Positions 14,601 through 28,100 of a stretch of DNA of 64,000 nt are shown here, piece by piece. Location of the stretch: assembly GCF_035594125.1 (NCBI RefSeq), contig NC_087178.1, forward strand, positions 9,785,001 to 9,849,000. Reading direction: 5' to 3'. Numbering within the stretch: position 1 is the stretch's first letter; the number at the start of each line of letters is the position of its first letter. The notes below the pieces were generated by a model, which saw nothing but the letters and a program-made list of their open reading frames with translations, had not been told where the DNA came from and ran no database searches. The translations under genes and the position numbers were made by a program. The DNA is from Scylla paramamosain. Lineage: Eukaryota; Arthropoda; Malacostraca; Decapoda; Portunidae.

Positions 14601-15801
14601 AGGAGGGCAATAACATTATATTGGAGTAAAATATATTTTTACCAAGAACTTGCCTTTAAGTGTTTTTGAGGTCCTTATATACCAGAACACTAAAACGCAT
14701 GGAAAACAAACTTTATAGTGAAACAGAATAAAATTACTAAAAACATGTATTTTGAGGGTTTTTGATCATGTTACCAATAAAAACGCTTAAATACATGCAA
14801 AGAACCCTAATTTTGGGAAACGAAAGGACATTACGAGAAACATGTATTATGAGTGTTTTTAAGTTCCTTTAGTACCAAAAAAGCTAAAACCCAGAAATAA
14901 AACTCTTTATAGAGAAAAAAATAAAAATAAAGTATATATTTTTTTTATTTTGTTATTCATCTTCATAGGTACTAAGATGTCAAATTTCTGGCAAAATTCT
15001 TTGGGAATCGAAAAAAAATTACTAAAAACGTGTCTTTTTGGTGTTTTACGTAGAAAAATGCTAAAACAGATGAAAACCAACCAATATGATGAAATACAAT
15101 AACAGAACCAAAGAGGTATATTTTTAGTGTTTTTGAGCTTGTTACCAAAAAAAAAAAGCGAAAAAGGATGCAAAGCAGTAGGTATTGGGAAAGAAAAGGA
15201 CATTACGAGAAATATGTATAATGAGTGTCTTATTATTTTCGGGCAAAAGAACTTTTCTTTCACAAGAACCACAAGGCAAAAAACACAAAAACTCGTGTAT
15301 ATAAAGAAGTTTCTTAGATACCAAAATGCTGAAACTCATGAATAACAATCTTAATTGAGAAACAGAACAACATTACCAAATGCATGTATTTTGAGAGTTT
15401 TTTCACATTCTTCGCAAAACCCTAAATAGCATGAGAAATTAGTTTTATGTGGGAAAAAATGACATTACCAGAAGTATCTTTTCAGTGTTTTTGAGCGTGT
15501 TAGTCAATAAAGCACTGAAAAGCTGGGCAATCATATTACAATGGAATAAAACTAACTTTTACCAAGAACTTGCCTTCAAATGTTTTCCAGCTCCTTATAT
15601 AACAAAGCGCTAAAACGCATGTAAAACACTCCTTTATGGAGAAGCAGAATAACATTATCAAAAACAAGTGTTTTGAGTGTTTTTTATTATGTTACCTATA
15701 AAAACGCTTAAATACATGCAAAGATCCCCATATTTGGGAAACGAAAGGACATTACGAGAAATGTGTATTATGAATATTTTTAAGTTCCTTAAGTACCAAA
15801 A
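11618..15801 (+). repeat. Superunit A, forward decamer block 1
   Basis: Decamer landmarks near 11662, 12799, 13856 and 14954. Compared with B and C this block lacks 68 bp of an E1 monomer after 12972 and retains 35 bp (12481-12515) that B and C have lost. No gene is seen. Confidence 0.8.
13796..13853. repeat. A-tract/T-tract of a decamer (example)
   Basis: An A-rich run broken by single T residues is followed by tagga and a run of about 18 T. Such a paired A-tract and T-tract occurs once in nearly every decamer, right after the C1 monomer. Its length differs between the homologous places in B (31974-32026) and C (53479-53523), so it is a replication-slippage site. The two halves could pair as a hairpin. 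Confidence 0.8.
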
Positions 15802-16069
15802 CGTTTTTTGTAGGAAACAAGCACACAAACACTTATAATGTACATTTTTGGTAATGTTTTTCTGCTTCTTGATATTGATTAGTTTGTATCATTTTTAGCG
15901 TTTTTCTACGTAAAACACAGAAGAAACGTTTTCAGTAATTTTCTTTTGGATTCCCACTTAGAGTGAGTTCCTTATTATTTATCGTTTTGGTGCCTAATAT
16001 GCTGAAAAACACTCAGAAGACATATTTCTTGTAAGGTCTTTAATTTTCTCATATGAGAGGCTTTGTATG
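15802..16069 (-). repeat. Superunit A, inverted block
   Basis: Forward aagtaccaaaacg switches near 15802 to minus-strand sequence (gttttttgtaggaaacaag). The block reads through minus-strand B2, A2, E1 and D1 monomers and returns to forward near 16069 at ctttgtatg/tcttttcagtg. The same block lies at 33980-34249 and 55478-55747. No gene is seen. Confidence 0.82.
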
Positions 16070-16159
16070 TCTTTTCAGTGTTTGTGAGCGTGTTAGGCAA
16101 TAAAGACCTAAAAGCCAGGGCAATCACATTACATGGGAATAAAACCAAATTATACCAAG

Positions 16160-16171
16160 AACTTGCCTTTA
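16160..16171 (+). other. Empty retrotransposon insertion site
   Basis: The 12 bases aacttgccttta occur here once, between ataccaag and agtgtttttgagctc. In superunits B and C the same 12 bases flank the retrotransposon on both sides, with these same outer flanks. This is the unoccupied pre-insertion site and fixes the element ends and the target-site duplication. Confidence 0.93.
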
Positions 16172-18598
16172 AGTGTTTTTGAGCTCGTTACATACCAAAA
16201 CGCTAAAACGCATCCGAATACATTTTATATAGAAACATAATAACATTACCAAATACATGTATTTTGAGTGTTTTTTTTAATCATCTTATGTATAAAAACG
16301 CTTAAACACATACAAAGAACCTTATGTTTGGGAAACGAAAGAACATTACGAGAAACGTGTATTATGAGTGATTTTTAAGTTCCTTCGGTACCAAAAAGCT
16401 AAAACCCACAAATAACACTCTTTAGAAAAATAAATAAATAACAAAAAATTGGGATTCTTTTTTTTTGGTTATTCATCTTCATAGGTACCGAGATGCTAAA
16501 ATTCTGCCAAAATTCACGGAATTTATGTGGAAAAAAGAATATTATTATAGAAGTTAATTATAGCTTTTTTTTCGGATTGTTATGTACCAAACCCTAAAGT
16601 GCATACAAAGCCACCTATATAAAGAAGTTAAAGGACTTTACCAGAAACCTGTCTTTTCAGAGTTTTTCAGCATGTTAGGCACCAAAACGATAAATATTAT
16701 GGAAGTCAGTCAATATGTAAATCGAAAAGAAAATTACTGAAAACGTGTCTTTTCAGTGTTTTACGTAGAAAAACGCTAAAGAGGATACAAACCATCCTAT
16801 ATGAAGAAATAGAATAACATTACCAAAAAGATATATTTTGAATGTTTTTGAGCTTGTTACCTACAAAAAATGCAAAAATGTATGTAAAGCACTCTATATT
16901 AGGAAACAAAAGGACATTAGGAGAAACGTGTATAATGAGTGTTTTATAGTTTTAAAAGAATGACAAGGCAATAAACGCAAAAACTCGTGTATATAGAGAA
17001 ATGTCTTAAATACCAAAATGAATAAATGCATGAATAACACTTTTTTTTTTAGATAAACAGTACTACCTTACCAAATTGCGTATTTTGAGTATTTTTCACA
17101 TTCTTAGTTACGAAAATGCCAAATTACATGCGAAACTACCATCATTTGGGAAAAAAATGACATCACCAGAAGTGTCTTTTGAGTGTTTTTCAGCGTGATA
17201 TGCAAGAAAGCACTAAAAAGCAGAACGATCACATTACATGGGAATAAAACCAACTTTCACGAAGAATTTGCCTTTAAGTGTTTAATAACCTTTTATATAC
17301 CAAACCGCTAAAAGATTTTGCCAATATGTGTTTTTGAGTTCCTTACATACCAAACCGCTAAAACGCATGCAAAACAAACTTTATGGAAAAACAGAATAAC
17401 ATTACCAAAAACATGTATTTTGAGTGTTTTTGATCATGTTATCTATAAAAACGCTAAAATACATGCAAAGAACATTATGTTTGGGAACCAAAAGGACATT
17501 ACGAGAAACGTGTATTATGAGTGTTTTATAAGTTCCTTAAGTAGCAAAAAGGTAAAACCCACAAATAACACTAAATATTTAGAAAATAAAAAAATAAAAA
17601 ATATTAAAGTTTTTTTTTTTTTATTCATATTCATATGTACCGACATGCCAAAATTCTGGGAAAATTCAGGGCAATTATGTGATAAAAGAATATTATCAAA
17701 AAATTTAATATCAGCTTTTTTTCGAACTGTTATCTACCAAACCCTAAAGTGCATGCAAAGCCTCCTATATGAGCAAATTAAACGACCTTAAAACAAGTCT
17801 GTCTTTTGAGTGTTTTTCAGAATCTTAGGCACCAAAACGATAAATAAATAACTCACTTTATATGGGAATCCAAAACAAAACTACTGAAAACGTGTCTTTT
17901 CAGTTATTTACGTAGAAAAACACTAAAACGGATGCAAACCAACCAATATAAAAAAATAGAAAAACATTACCAAAAATGTATATTTTGAGTGTTTTTAAGC
18001 TTGTTACCTACAAAAAAACGCGAAAATTGTTGCAAAGCACTCTATATTAGGAAATAAAAAGGACATTGCAAGAAAAGTGTATAATGAGTGTTTTATAGTT
18101 CAAAAGAACAAAAATGCAAAAAACGCAAAAAGATGTGGATATGGAGAAGTTCCCTACATAAGAAAATGCCAAACTCATGAATAACATTCCTAATTGAGAA
18201 ACAGAACAACCTTACTAAATGCGTGTATTTTGAGAGTTTTTTTTACATTTTTAGTTACCAAAACCCCAAATTGCATGCGAAACCAGCTTTATGTGAAAAA
18301 AAAATGACATTACCAGAAAAATGTCTTATGAGTGTTTTTGAGCATGATAGCCAATAAAGCACTAAAAAGCAGGGGAATCACATTACATTTGAATAAAACC
18401 AATTTTTATCCTTTAAGTGTTTTTGAGCTCCTTATATACTAAACCGCTAAAACGCATGCAAAACAAACTTTATGGAGAAACAGAATGAAATTACCAAAAG
18501 CATGTATTTTCAGTGTTTTTGATCATGTTATCTATAAAAACGCTTAAATACATGAAAAGAACCTTATGTTTCGGAAACAAAAGGACATTACGAGAAAC

Positions 18599-19707
18599 GT
18601 ATATTATGGGTGTTTTTAAGTTTGTTAAGTACCAAAAACCTAAAACCCACTCTTTATTTATTAAAAATAAATAAATAAATATAAAAATAAAAATAAATTT
18701 TTTTTTTTGTTGTTCATCTTCATAGGTACCGAAATGCCAAAATTCTGGGAAAATTCAAGACAATTATATAATAAGAGAATATTATCAAAAAAGTTGATTT
18801 TAGCTTTTTTTTCGGACTGTTATGTACCAAACCCTAAACTGCATGCAAGGCCTTTTATATAAGGAAATTAAACGACCTTACCAGAAATCTATATTTTGAG
18901 TGTTTTTCAGCATGTTAGGCACCAAAATGATAAATAATAAGGAACTCACTTTATATGGGAATCCAAAACAAAATCATTGAAAACGTGTCTTCCCAGTGTT
19001 TTACGTAGAAAAACGCTAAAATGGGTGCAAACCAACCAATATCAAGAAATAAAAAAAACATTACCAAAAAGGTATATTTTGAGTGTTTTTGAGCTTGTTA
19101 CCTACAAAAAAAAAAAAAAACGCTAAAATTGATACAAAGCACTCTACATTGGGATACAAAGGGACATTGCGAAAAAAGTGTATAATGAGTGTATTATAGT
19201 TCAAAAGAACAACAAGGCAAACAACGCAAAAACTCGTGTATATGGAGAAGTTTCCTAGATACCAAAATGCTGAAACTCATGAATAACACACTTAATTGAG
19301 AAACAGAACAACCTTACCAAATTCGTTTATTTTGAGTGTTTTTCATATTCTTAGTTACCAAAAACCCAAATTTCATGCACAACCAGATTTAAGTTGGAAA
19401 ATATAACATTTCCAGAAAAATATCTTTTGAGTGTTTTTGAGCGTGATAGGCAATAAAGCACTTAAAACCAGGACAATCACTTTTCATTGGAATAAACCCA
19501 ATTTTTACCAAGAACTTGCCTTTAAATGTTTTTGAGCTCCTTATATACCAAACCACTAAAATGCATGCAAAACAACCTTTATGGAGAAACAGAATAACAT
19601 TACCAAAAACATGTAGTTTGGGTGTTTTTTATCATATTATCTATAAAAAAGATTAAATACATGGAAAGAACATTATGTTTGGGAAACAAAAGGACATTAT
19701 GAGAAAC
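18599..19707 (+). repeat. Example decamer (1,109 bp) with subunit coordinates
   Basis: One full decamer, parsed by eye from each gtgt-like monomer start. C1 plus A/T-tract plus diverged extra monomer 18599-18792; D1 18793-18889; E1 18890-18984; A2 18985-19071; B2 19072-19177; C2 with its ~50-bp insertion 19178-19323; D2 19324-19419; E2 19420-19514; A1 19515-19610; B1 19611-19707. Standard subunits are 87-106 bp. Only C1 (about 194 bp with its extra part) and C2 (146 bp) are long. The order A-B-C-D-E occurs twice, so the decamer is two joined pentamers. Confidence 0.8.
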
Positions 19708-22700
19708 GTGTATTATGAGTGTTTTTTTTTAAGTTCCTTAAGTTCCAAAAAGCTGAAACCCACAAATAACACTTTATTTAGAAAAAAAAATAGGATTTTC
19801 CTCTTCCATCTTCATAGGTACCGAGATGCTAAAATTCTGGGAAAATTCAGGAAAATTATATGAACAAAATAATATTATCAAAAAAGTTAATTTTAGCTTT
19901 TTTTTCGGACTGTTATGTACCAAACCCTAAAGTGCATGGGAAATCTCTTATATAAGGAAATTAAACGAACTTAACAGATATCTGTCTTTTGAGTGTTTTT
20001 CAGCATGTTAGGCACCAAAATGATAAATAATAATGAACTCACTCAATATGGGAATCCAAAACAAAATTACTGAAAATGTATCTTCTTAGTGTTTTACGTA
20101 GAAAAACGCAAAAAGAAGTTTCTTAGATACCAAAATGCTGAAACTCATGAATAACAATCTTAATTGAGAAACAGAACAACCTAAGCAAATGCCTGTATTT
20201 TGAGTGTTTTTCATATTCCTAGTTAGCAATACCCAAAATAGCATGCGAAACTAGCTTTATGAGGGAAAAAAATGACATTAACAGAAGTGTCTTTTAATTG
20301 TTTTTTTTTTTTAGCGTGTTAGGCAATGAAGTACTAAAAAGCAGGGCAATCACATTACATGGGAATACATCCAACTTTTACCAATATTTTGCCAATATGT
20401 ATTTTTGAGCTCCTTACATACCAAACCGCTAAAACGCATGGAAAACAAACTTTATGGAGAAACAGAATAACATCACCAAAAACATGTATTTTGAGTGTTT
20501 TTGATAATCTTATCTATAAAAACTCTTAAATACATGGAAAGAACCTTATGTTTGGGAAACAAGGACATTACGAGAAACGTGAATTATGAGTGTTTTTAAG
20601 TTCCTTGACTACTAAAAATCTAAAATCCACAAATAACACACGTTATGTAAAAAAAAAAATAAATAAAAAAATAAATAAAGAAAAGGATTTTCTTTTTTTT
20701 TTTTTTGTTATTCAACTTCATAGGTAACGAGATGCCAAAATTCTGGGAAAAATTAGGGCAATTATATGATAAGAGAATATTATCAAAAAAAGTTGATAAT
20801 AGCTTTTTTCGGACTGTTATGTACGAAACACGAAAGTCCATGCAAAGCCTCCTATATGAGGAAATTAAATGACCTTACCAGAATTCTGTGTTTTGAGTGT
20901 TTTTCAGCATGTTAGGCACCAAAACGATAAATAATAAGGAACTCACTCTATATGGCAAACCAAAACAAAATTACTGAAAACGTGTCTTCTCATTGTTTTA
21001 CGTAGAAAAACGCTAAAACGGCTGCAAACCAATCAATATCAAGAAGTAGAAAAACATTACCAAAAAGGTATATTTTGAGTGTTTTTGAGCTTGTTACCTA
21101 CAAAAAAACGCGAAAATTGATACAAAGCACTCTATATTGGGAAACAAAGGACATTGCGAGAAAAGTGTATAATGAATGTTTTATAATTTAAAAGAACCAC
21201 AAGGCAAAAAACGCAAAAACTCGTGTATATGGAGAAGTTTCCTAGATACCAAAATGCTGAAACTCATGAATAACACTCTTAATTGAGAAACAGAACAACT
21301 TTAATAAATGCGTGTATTTTGAATGCTTTTCACATTCTTAGTTACCAAAAGCCCAAATTGCATGCCCAACCAGCTTTATGTGGGAAAAATATGACATTAC
21401 CAGAAAAGTGTCTTTTAAGTGTGTTTAAGCGTGATAGGCAATAAAGCACTAAAAACCAGGGGAATCACTTTACATGGCAATAAAATCAATTTTTACCAAG
21501 AACTTGCCTTTAAGTGTTTTGAGCTCCTTAGATACCAAAACGCTAAAACGCATGCAAAACACACTTTATGGAGAAAGAGAATACCATTACCAAAATCATA
21601 TATTTTGAGTGTTTTTGATCATGTTACCAATAAAAACGCTTAAATACATGCAAAGAACCCTATTTTTGGGAAATGAAAGGACATTGCGAGAAACGTGTAT
21701 TACGAGTATTTTTAAGATCATTATTTACCAAAAAGCTAAAAGCCACAAATAACACTCTTTATTGAGAAAAAATAAATAAATAAATAAAAATACGATATTT
21801 TTTTCTTTCTTTTACATCTTCACAGGCATCTAGATGCCAAAATTTGGGCAAAATTCAATAAATTATGAGTTAATTATCAAAAAAATTTAATTTAGGTTTT
21901 TTTTTTTTCGTACTGTTATGTACGAAACCCTAAAGTGCATGCAAAGCCACCTATATGGGGAAATTAAACGTCTTTGCCAGAAAACTGTCTTATGAGTGTT
22001 TTTCAGCTTTTTAGGCACCATAACCGTAAATAACATGCAAGTCACTCTATATGGAAATCTAAAACAAAATTACTGAAAATGTGTCTTTTCGGTGTTTTAC
22101 GTAGAAAAACGCTAAAACGGATGCAAACCAACCAATAAGAAGAAATAAAATAACATTACCAAAAAGGTACATTTTGAGTGTTTTTGAGCTTGTTACCTAC
22201 AAAAAACGCGAAAATGGATGCAAAGCACTCCCTATTGGGAAACAAAAGGACATTACGAAAAACGTGTATAATGAGTGTCTAATTATTTTTGAGCAAAAGA
22301 ACTTGTGGTTCACCAGAACCACAAGTCAAAAAACGCAAAAACTAGTGTACATAAAGAAGTTTCTTAGATACCAAAATGCTGAAACTCTTGAATAACAATA
22401 TTAATTGAGAAACAGAACAATCTTACCAAATCCGTGTATTTTGAGTGTTTTTCACATTCATAGTTAGCAAAACCCCAAATAGAACGCGAAACTATGTTGG
22501 AAAAAAAATGACATTACCAGAAGTGTCTTTTGAGTGTTTTTGAGCGTGTTAGACAATAAGTCACAAAAAAACAGGGCAATCACATTACATGGGAATAAAA
22601 CCAACTTTTTACCAAGAACTTGCTTTGAAGTGTTTTTGACCTCCTTAGAAACCAAAACGCTAAAACGCATTCAAAAAATCATTTATGGAGATGGAGAATC

Positions 22701-25098
22701 ATTTTGATCATGTTACCTACAAAAAACGCTTAAATACATGCAAAGAACCCAATGTTTGGGAAACGAAGGGACATTACAAGAAACGTGTATTAGGACCGTT
22801 TTTAAGTTCCTTAAGTACCAAAACGTTAAAACCCACAAATAACACTCTGTATAGAGAAAAAATAAATAAATAAAAATAGCCTTTTTTCTTATATTGATTT
22901 TCATAGGTACCAAGACGCCAAAATTCTGCCAAAATTCAGGGAATTTATGTGGAAAAAAGAACATTATCAAAAAAGTTAATTATAGCTCTTTTTCGGATTT
23001 TTATGTACCAAACTCTAAAGTGCATGCCACCTATATAAGGAAGTTAAACGACTTTACCAGAAAGCTGTCTTTTCAGTGTGTTTCAGCATGTTAGGCACCA
23101 AAACGATAAATAATATGGAAGTCAGTCTATATGTGAATCCAAAACAAAATTACTGAAAACGTGTCTTTTCAGTGTTTTAAGTAGAAAAACGCTAAAACGG
23201 ATGCAATCCAACAAATATGAAGAAATAGAATAACATTACCAAAAAGTGTTTTTGAGCTTTTTACCTACAAAAAACGCGCAAAAGGATGGAAAGCACTCTA
23301 TATTGGGAAGCAAAAGGACATTACGAGAAACGTGTATAATGAGTGTTTTATAGTTTCACAAGAACCACAAGGCAAAAAACGCAAAAACTCGTGTATATAG
23401 AGAAGTTTCTTACATACCAAAACGCTAAAACTCATGAATAACACTTTTAATTGAAAAAAAAGAACTACCTTACCAAATGTGTGTATTTTGAATGTTTTTC
23501 ACATTCTTAGTTACGAAAATCCCAAATTACATGCGAAACTAGCTTTATGTGGTAAAAAATTGACATTACCAGAAAAGTGTCTTTTGAGTGTTTTTCAGCG
23601 TTATATGCAAAAAAAAAACACTAAAAAGCAGAACAATCACATTACATTGGAATAAAACCAAATTTTACGAAGAACTTGCCTCTAAGTGTTTTTTAACTCC
23701 TTACATACCAAAACGCTAAACACAAGCAAAACAACCTTTATGGAGAAACAGAATAACATTACTAAAAACAAGTATTTTGATTGTTTTTGATCATGTTACC
23801 TATAAAATCGCTTAAATACATGCAAAGAAATGTTTGTGAAGCGAAAGGACATTACGAAAATCGTGTATTATGAGTATTTTTAAGTTCCTTAAGTACCAAA
23901 AATCTAAAACCCACAAATAACACTTTATAGAGAAAAAAAAAATATATATATTTTTTTTTTTTGTTATTCATCTTCATAGATAACGAGATGCCAAAATTCT
24001 GAGAAATTTCTGGGAAATTATGTGAAAAAAAAACAAAAAAAATCATTTTAGCTTTTTCTGGAGTTATGTACGAAGTGCATGCAAACCCACCTATATGGGT
24101 AAGTTACACGACTTTACAAGAAATGTGTCTTTGGGTGTTTTCAGCAATTTCAACAGTATTACTGAAAACGTGTCTTTTCAGTTTTAGCGTAGAACGCTAA
24201 AACAGATGCAAACCAACGAATATGAAGAAATAGAATAACATTACAAAAAAGTTGAGTGTTTTTGAGCTTGTTACCTAAAAAAAACGCAAAAATGAATGCA
24301 AAGCGGTCTATAATGGGAAAGAAAAGGATATTACAAGAAAATTGTATAATGAATGTATTAATAGTTTTCAAGAACCATAAGGCAAAAAACGCAAAACTCG
24401 TATATATGGAGAAGTTTCTTAGACACCAAAATGCTGAAACTCATGAATAATACTCTTATTTAAGAAACAGAACAATTTTAGGAAATGAGTGTATTTTGAG
24501 TGTTTTTTTTTTCACATTCTTAGTGGTCCAACCCCAAATTACATGCGAAACTGTGGAAAAAAAATGAAATTACTAGAAAAATGTCTTTTTAGTGTTTTTC
24601 AGCGTGTTAGACAATTAAGCACTAAAAAGCAGGGCAATCACATTACATGGGAATATAACCAACTTTTACCAAGAACTTGCCTTTAAGTTTTTTTTGAGCT
24701 CGTTACATACCAAAACGCTAAAACCCATGCAAAACACCCTTTATGGAAAAACAGAGTAACATTATCAAAAACATGTATTTTGAGTGTTTTTGAGCTTGTT
24801 ACCAATAAAAATGCTTAAATACATGCAAAGAACCCTATGTTTGGGAATGAAAGGACATTACGGGGAATGTGTATTACGAGTGTTTATAAGTTCCTTAAGT
24901 ACGAAAAAGCTAAAACCCACAAATAACACTCTTTATAGAGAAAAAAAAAATAAAAAAAAAATAAAAAATAGCATTTTTTTTATTGATCTTCATAGGCACT
25001 GAGATGCCAAAATTCTGGGAAAATTCAGGAAAATTACGTGAAAAAAAAATATTATGAAAGAGGTTAATTTTAGCTTTTTTTAGGACTGTTATGTACCA

Positions 25099-25196
25099 AA
25101 CCATATATTATAGTACCAATATATACCATATATACCAATAATATACCAACCATATACCAAGAATATACCATATTTTATAGTAACAATATATTATAG
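25099..25196. repeat. AT-rich ataccaatat block, superunit A
   Basis: About 98 bp of imperfect short repeats built on atatacca and atattatag, unlike the surrounding monomers. It sits exactly between the decamer region and the pentamer tract. The homologous block in B is at 46529-46626 with a few substitutions. No gene is seen. Confidence 0.8.
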
Positions 25197-28100
25197 AAAA
25201 TATGGGAATAAAAAACATTATCAAAAACATGTTTTTTCAATCTTTTTGAGCTTCTTACGTACCAAAACGCTAATACGTTTGCAAAACACTCTTTATGGAG
25301 AAACAGAATAAAATTCCCCAAAACAAGTATTTTATGTGTTTATGAGCTTGTAACGTAGAAAACGCAAAAATGCATGCAAAGTAACCTTTATGAGGAAATG
25401 AAACGATGTTTCCAGAAACGTGTTTTTTGAGTGTTTAGACACTAAACCGATATAAAGCTTGGAAATCACTTGATTTAAACCAGAAAAGAACACTAAGGAA
25501 AACGTGTCTTTTAAGTGTTTTTGAGCTTATTACATACCAAAAACCTAAGCCGCACGCAAAAAAAATAGAAAAAAAAATCATCATGGAGAAACATAATAAC
25601 ATTACCAAAAACTTGTAATTGGAGTGTATTTCTCATTGTTAGGTACACATGCAAAGCATGCGAAAGGAAACGAGTTTTCCAGAAAGGTGTCTTTTCAGTG
25701 TTTATGAATGTTCTACCTCCAAAAAAATTAAAAGCATGGAAATCACACTGTAATGGAAAACAAAACATTAACAAAAATGTCTCTTTCCAGTATTTTTGAG
25801 CAACTTAGGTATCAGAACGCTAAAACGCATGCAAAACACCCTGGATGGAGAAAGAGAATAACATTACCAAAAACAAGTTTTTTGATTGTTTTTGAGGCTG
25901 TTAGGTGAAAAACGTCAAAATACATTCCAAGTACCCTATTTGGTTAAATGGAAAAAAAAAAAATTACGAGAAAGGTGTTTTTTTTTTTTTACCTCTTAGG
26001 TAACAAACCGCTAAAAGGCAATAATTAGCACTCTATATAAAAAAAAAATAAAAAAAAACAATATTTCCGAAAACATGTATTTTGAGTGTATTTCACATTG
26101 TCAGGTACCAAAACTCCAAAATGCAAACAAAACACCCTATAGGGTGAAAGAAAACGAGACTTCAAGAAAAGTGTCTTTTGATTGTTAATGAGTGCGTTAG
26201 ACACGAAAACGAAAAAAAAGAAACAAAAAAACACCCTATATGGGAAAACAACACATTACCAGAAACTTTTTTTTTTGCACTGTTTTTGAGCAACTTATGT
26301 ACCAAAACTTTGAAACGCATGTAAAATATTATTAATAACATTAAGAAAATAAGTATTTTGAGTGTTTTTTCAACTTGTTCCGTAGAAAAACGACAAAAAG
26401 TAAGCACAGAACCCTAAATGGGGAAATGAATAAACATTACGAAAAACGTGTATTATGATTATTTTATTAGTTTCATAAGTAGCAAAACGCTATGAATGAG
26501 TATGAATAACACTCTATAGAGAGAAACAGAATTACATTACGTATTATTTTGAGTGTATATCATATTGTTAGGTTTTTAAATTCGTGGAAAGCACCCTATA
26601 TGGAGAAAGGAAACGAGATTTCCAGAAACGTGTTTTTTTTTTTAATATTTATGTGCGTGCAGACACCCAAACGATAAAAAAAAAGGAGGGAAAGTATCCT
26701 ATATGGGAGAACAAGACATTACCAAAACGTCTCTTTATAGTGTTTTTGAGCTACTTACGTACCAAAAACGCTGAAACGCTTGCAAAAAAGAAAAAAATCA
26801 TGAAGAAAAGTATAAGTATCAAAAACGTGTTTTTGTTTGTTTTTGTGCTTAGTACGTGGAAAAAAGCCAAAATGCAAGCAAAAGACTCTGTAATATTAAA
26901 CGAAAAGACATTAGGAAAAAGGTGTATTATGAGAGTTTTAGAGCTTCTTAGGTAGCAAAATACTAAAACGCATGAATTTTATAGTGCACTTTATATCGAC
27001 AAATCAGAACATTAACAATAATTTTTTATTTGGGTGTTTTTTCTTTTATAATTAGGTACCAAAATGCCATAATGTATTCACAGTCACCTATATATGGAAA
27101 CAAAACTACATACTAGAAAAATGTTTTTTGATGGTTTTTTTATTTATTTATTTTATTTTTTTTTCGTATAAGGCATCATAACGCTAAAAAAAAAAAAAAA
27201 ACATAGAAATCACCCTATATGGGAATATACATGTAAAACAACATTACGAACAAGTGTCTTTTCAGGGTTTTTGAATTTCTTTAGCACCAAAACTCTAAAA
27301 CATGCAAAACACACTTCATAAAAAAAAAAAAGAAAGAGAATAACCTTACGAAAAACAAGTATTTTGAGTTTTTTTGAGCTTGTTACGTAAACAAACACCA
27401 AAATATATGCAAAGTCCTCTATTTTGGGAAACGAAATGACATTATGAAAGATGTATTATAATCGTTTTTTTTTTTTTACCTTTTTAGGTACAAAGACGCT
27501 AAAACGCATTGACAGCACTTAATAAAAACAAAAAAACATTACCTAAAACTTATATTTTAAGTGTATTTAACAAAATGCCAAAATGCATGCAAAGCAACGT
27601 ATATGGCAATATAAAACATCATTACGAAAAAAACGTGTCTTTTGAATGTTATAGAGCTTCCTACGTACAAAACGCTATAACGAGTACAAAACACTTTATG
27701 GAGAAAAAGAATAATATTACAAGAAATAACTATTTCGAGTGTTTTTAGCGTGTTACTTACAAAAATGCAAAAATTCATGAAAATAACGTTATATGGGGAA
27801 ACGAAAGGACATTACGAAGAAAATCTATTATAAGTGTTTTGAACATCACGAGGTAACAAAATGCTGAAACTCATGAATAGTACGAGTTAATGAAAAACAT
27901 GACTTTTTGAGTGTTTTTGAACTTCTTATGTACCAAAAAGGTAAAATGCATGCAAAACACCCTTTATGCAGAAAACAGAATAACATTACCAAAAACAAGT
28001 ATTTTTAGTGTTTTTGAGCTTGTTACAGAATAACACCAAAATATATGAAATGTATAATATGTGGGGAAACAAAAAAGACATTAGAAGAAAAGTGTATTAT

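Larger units (their letters stand above)
16070..25098 (+). repeat. Superunit A, forward decamer block 2
   Basis: About eight decamers with landmarks near 16468, 17621, 18712, 19802, 20709, 21813, 22893, 23956 and 24975. The short spacing of 19802-20709 (about 907 bp) reflects loss of B2 and part of C2. The block ends where D1 sequence (ctgttatgtaccaaacc) runs into the AT-rich block. No gene is seen. Confidence 0.82.

Noticed and set aside
4000..25000. Regular ~97-bp repeats as a CRISPR array
   Set aside because: Whole monomers are related, with no unique spacers between short identical repeats, no cas genes, and eukaryotic context.
25099..25196. AT-rich block as a promoter or replication origin
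   Set aside because: AT-richness alone is no evidence; there is no adjacent gene or recognised element, so it is listed only as a repeat.
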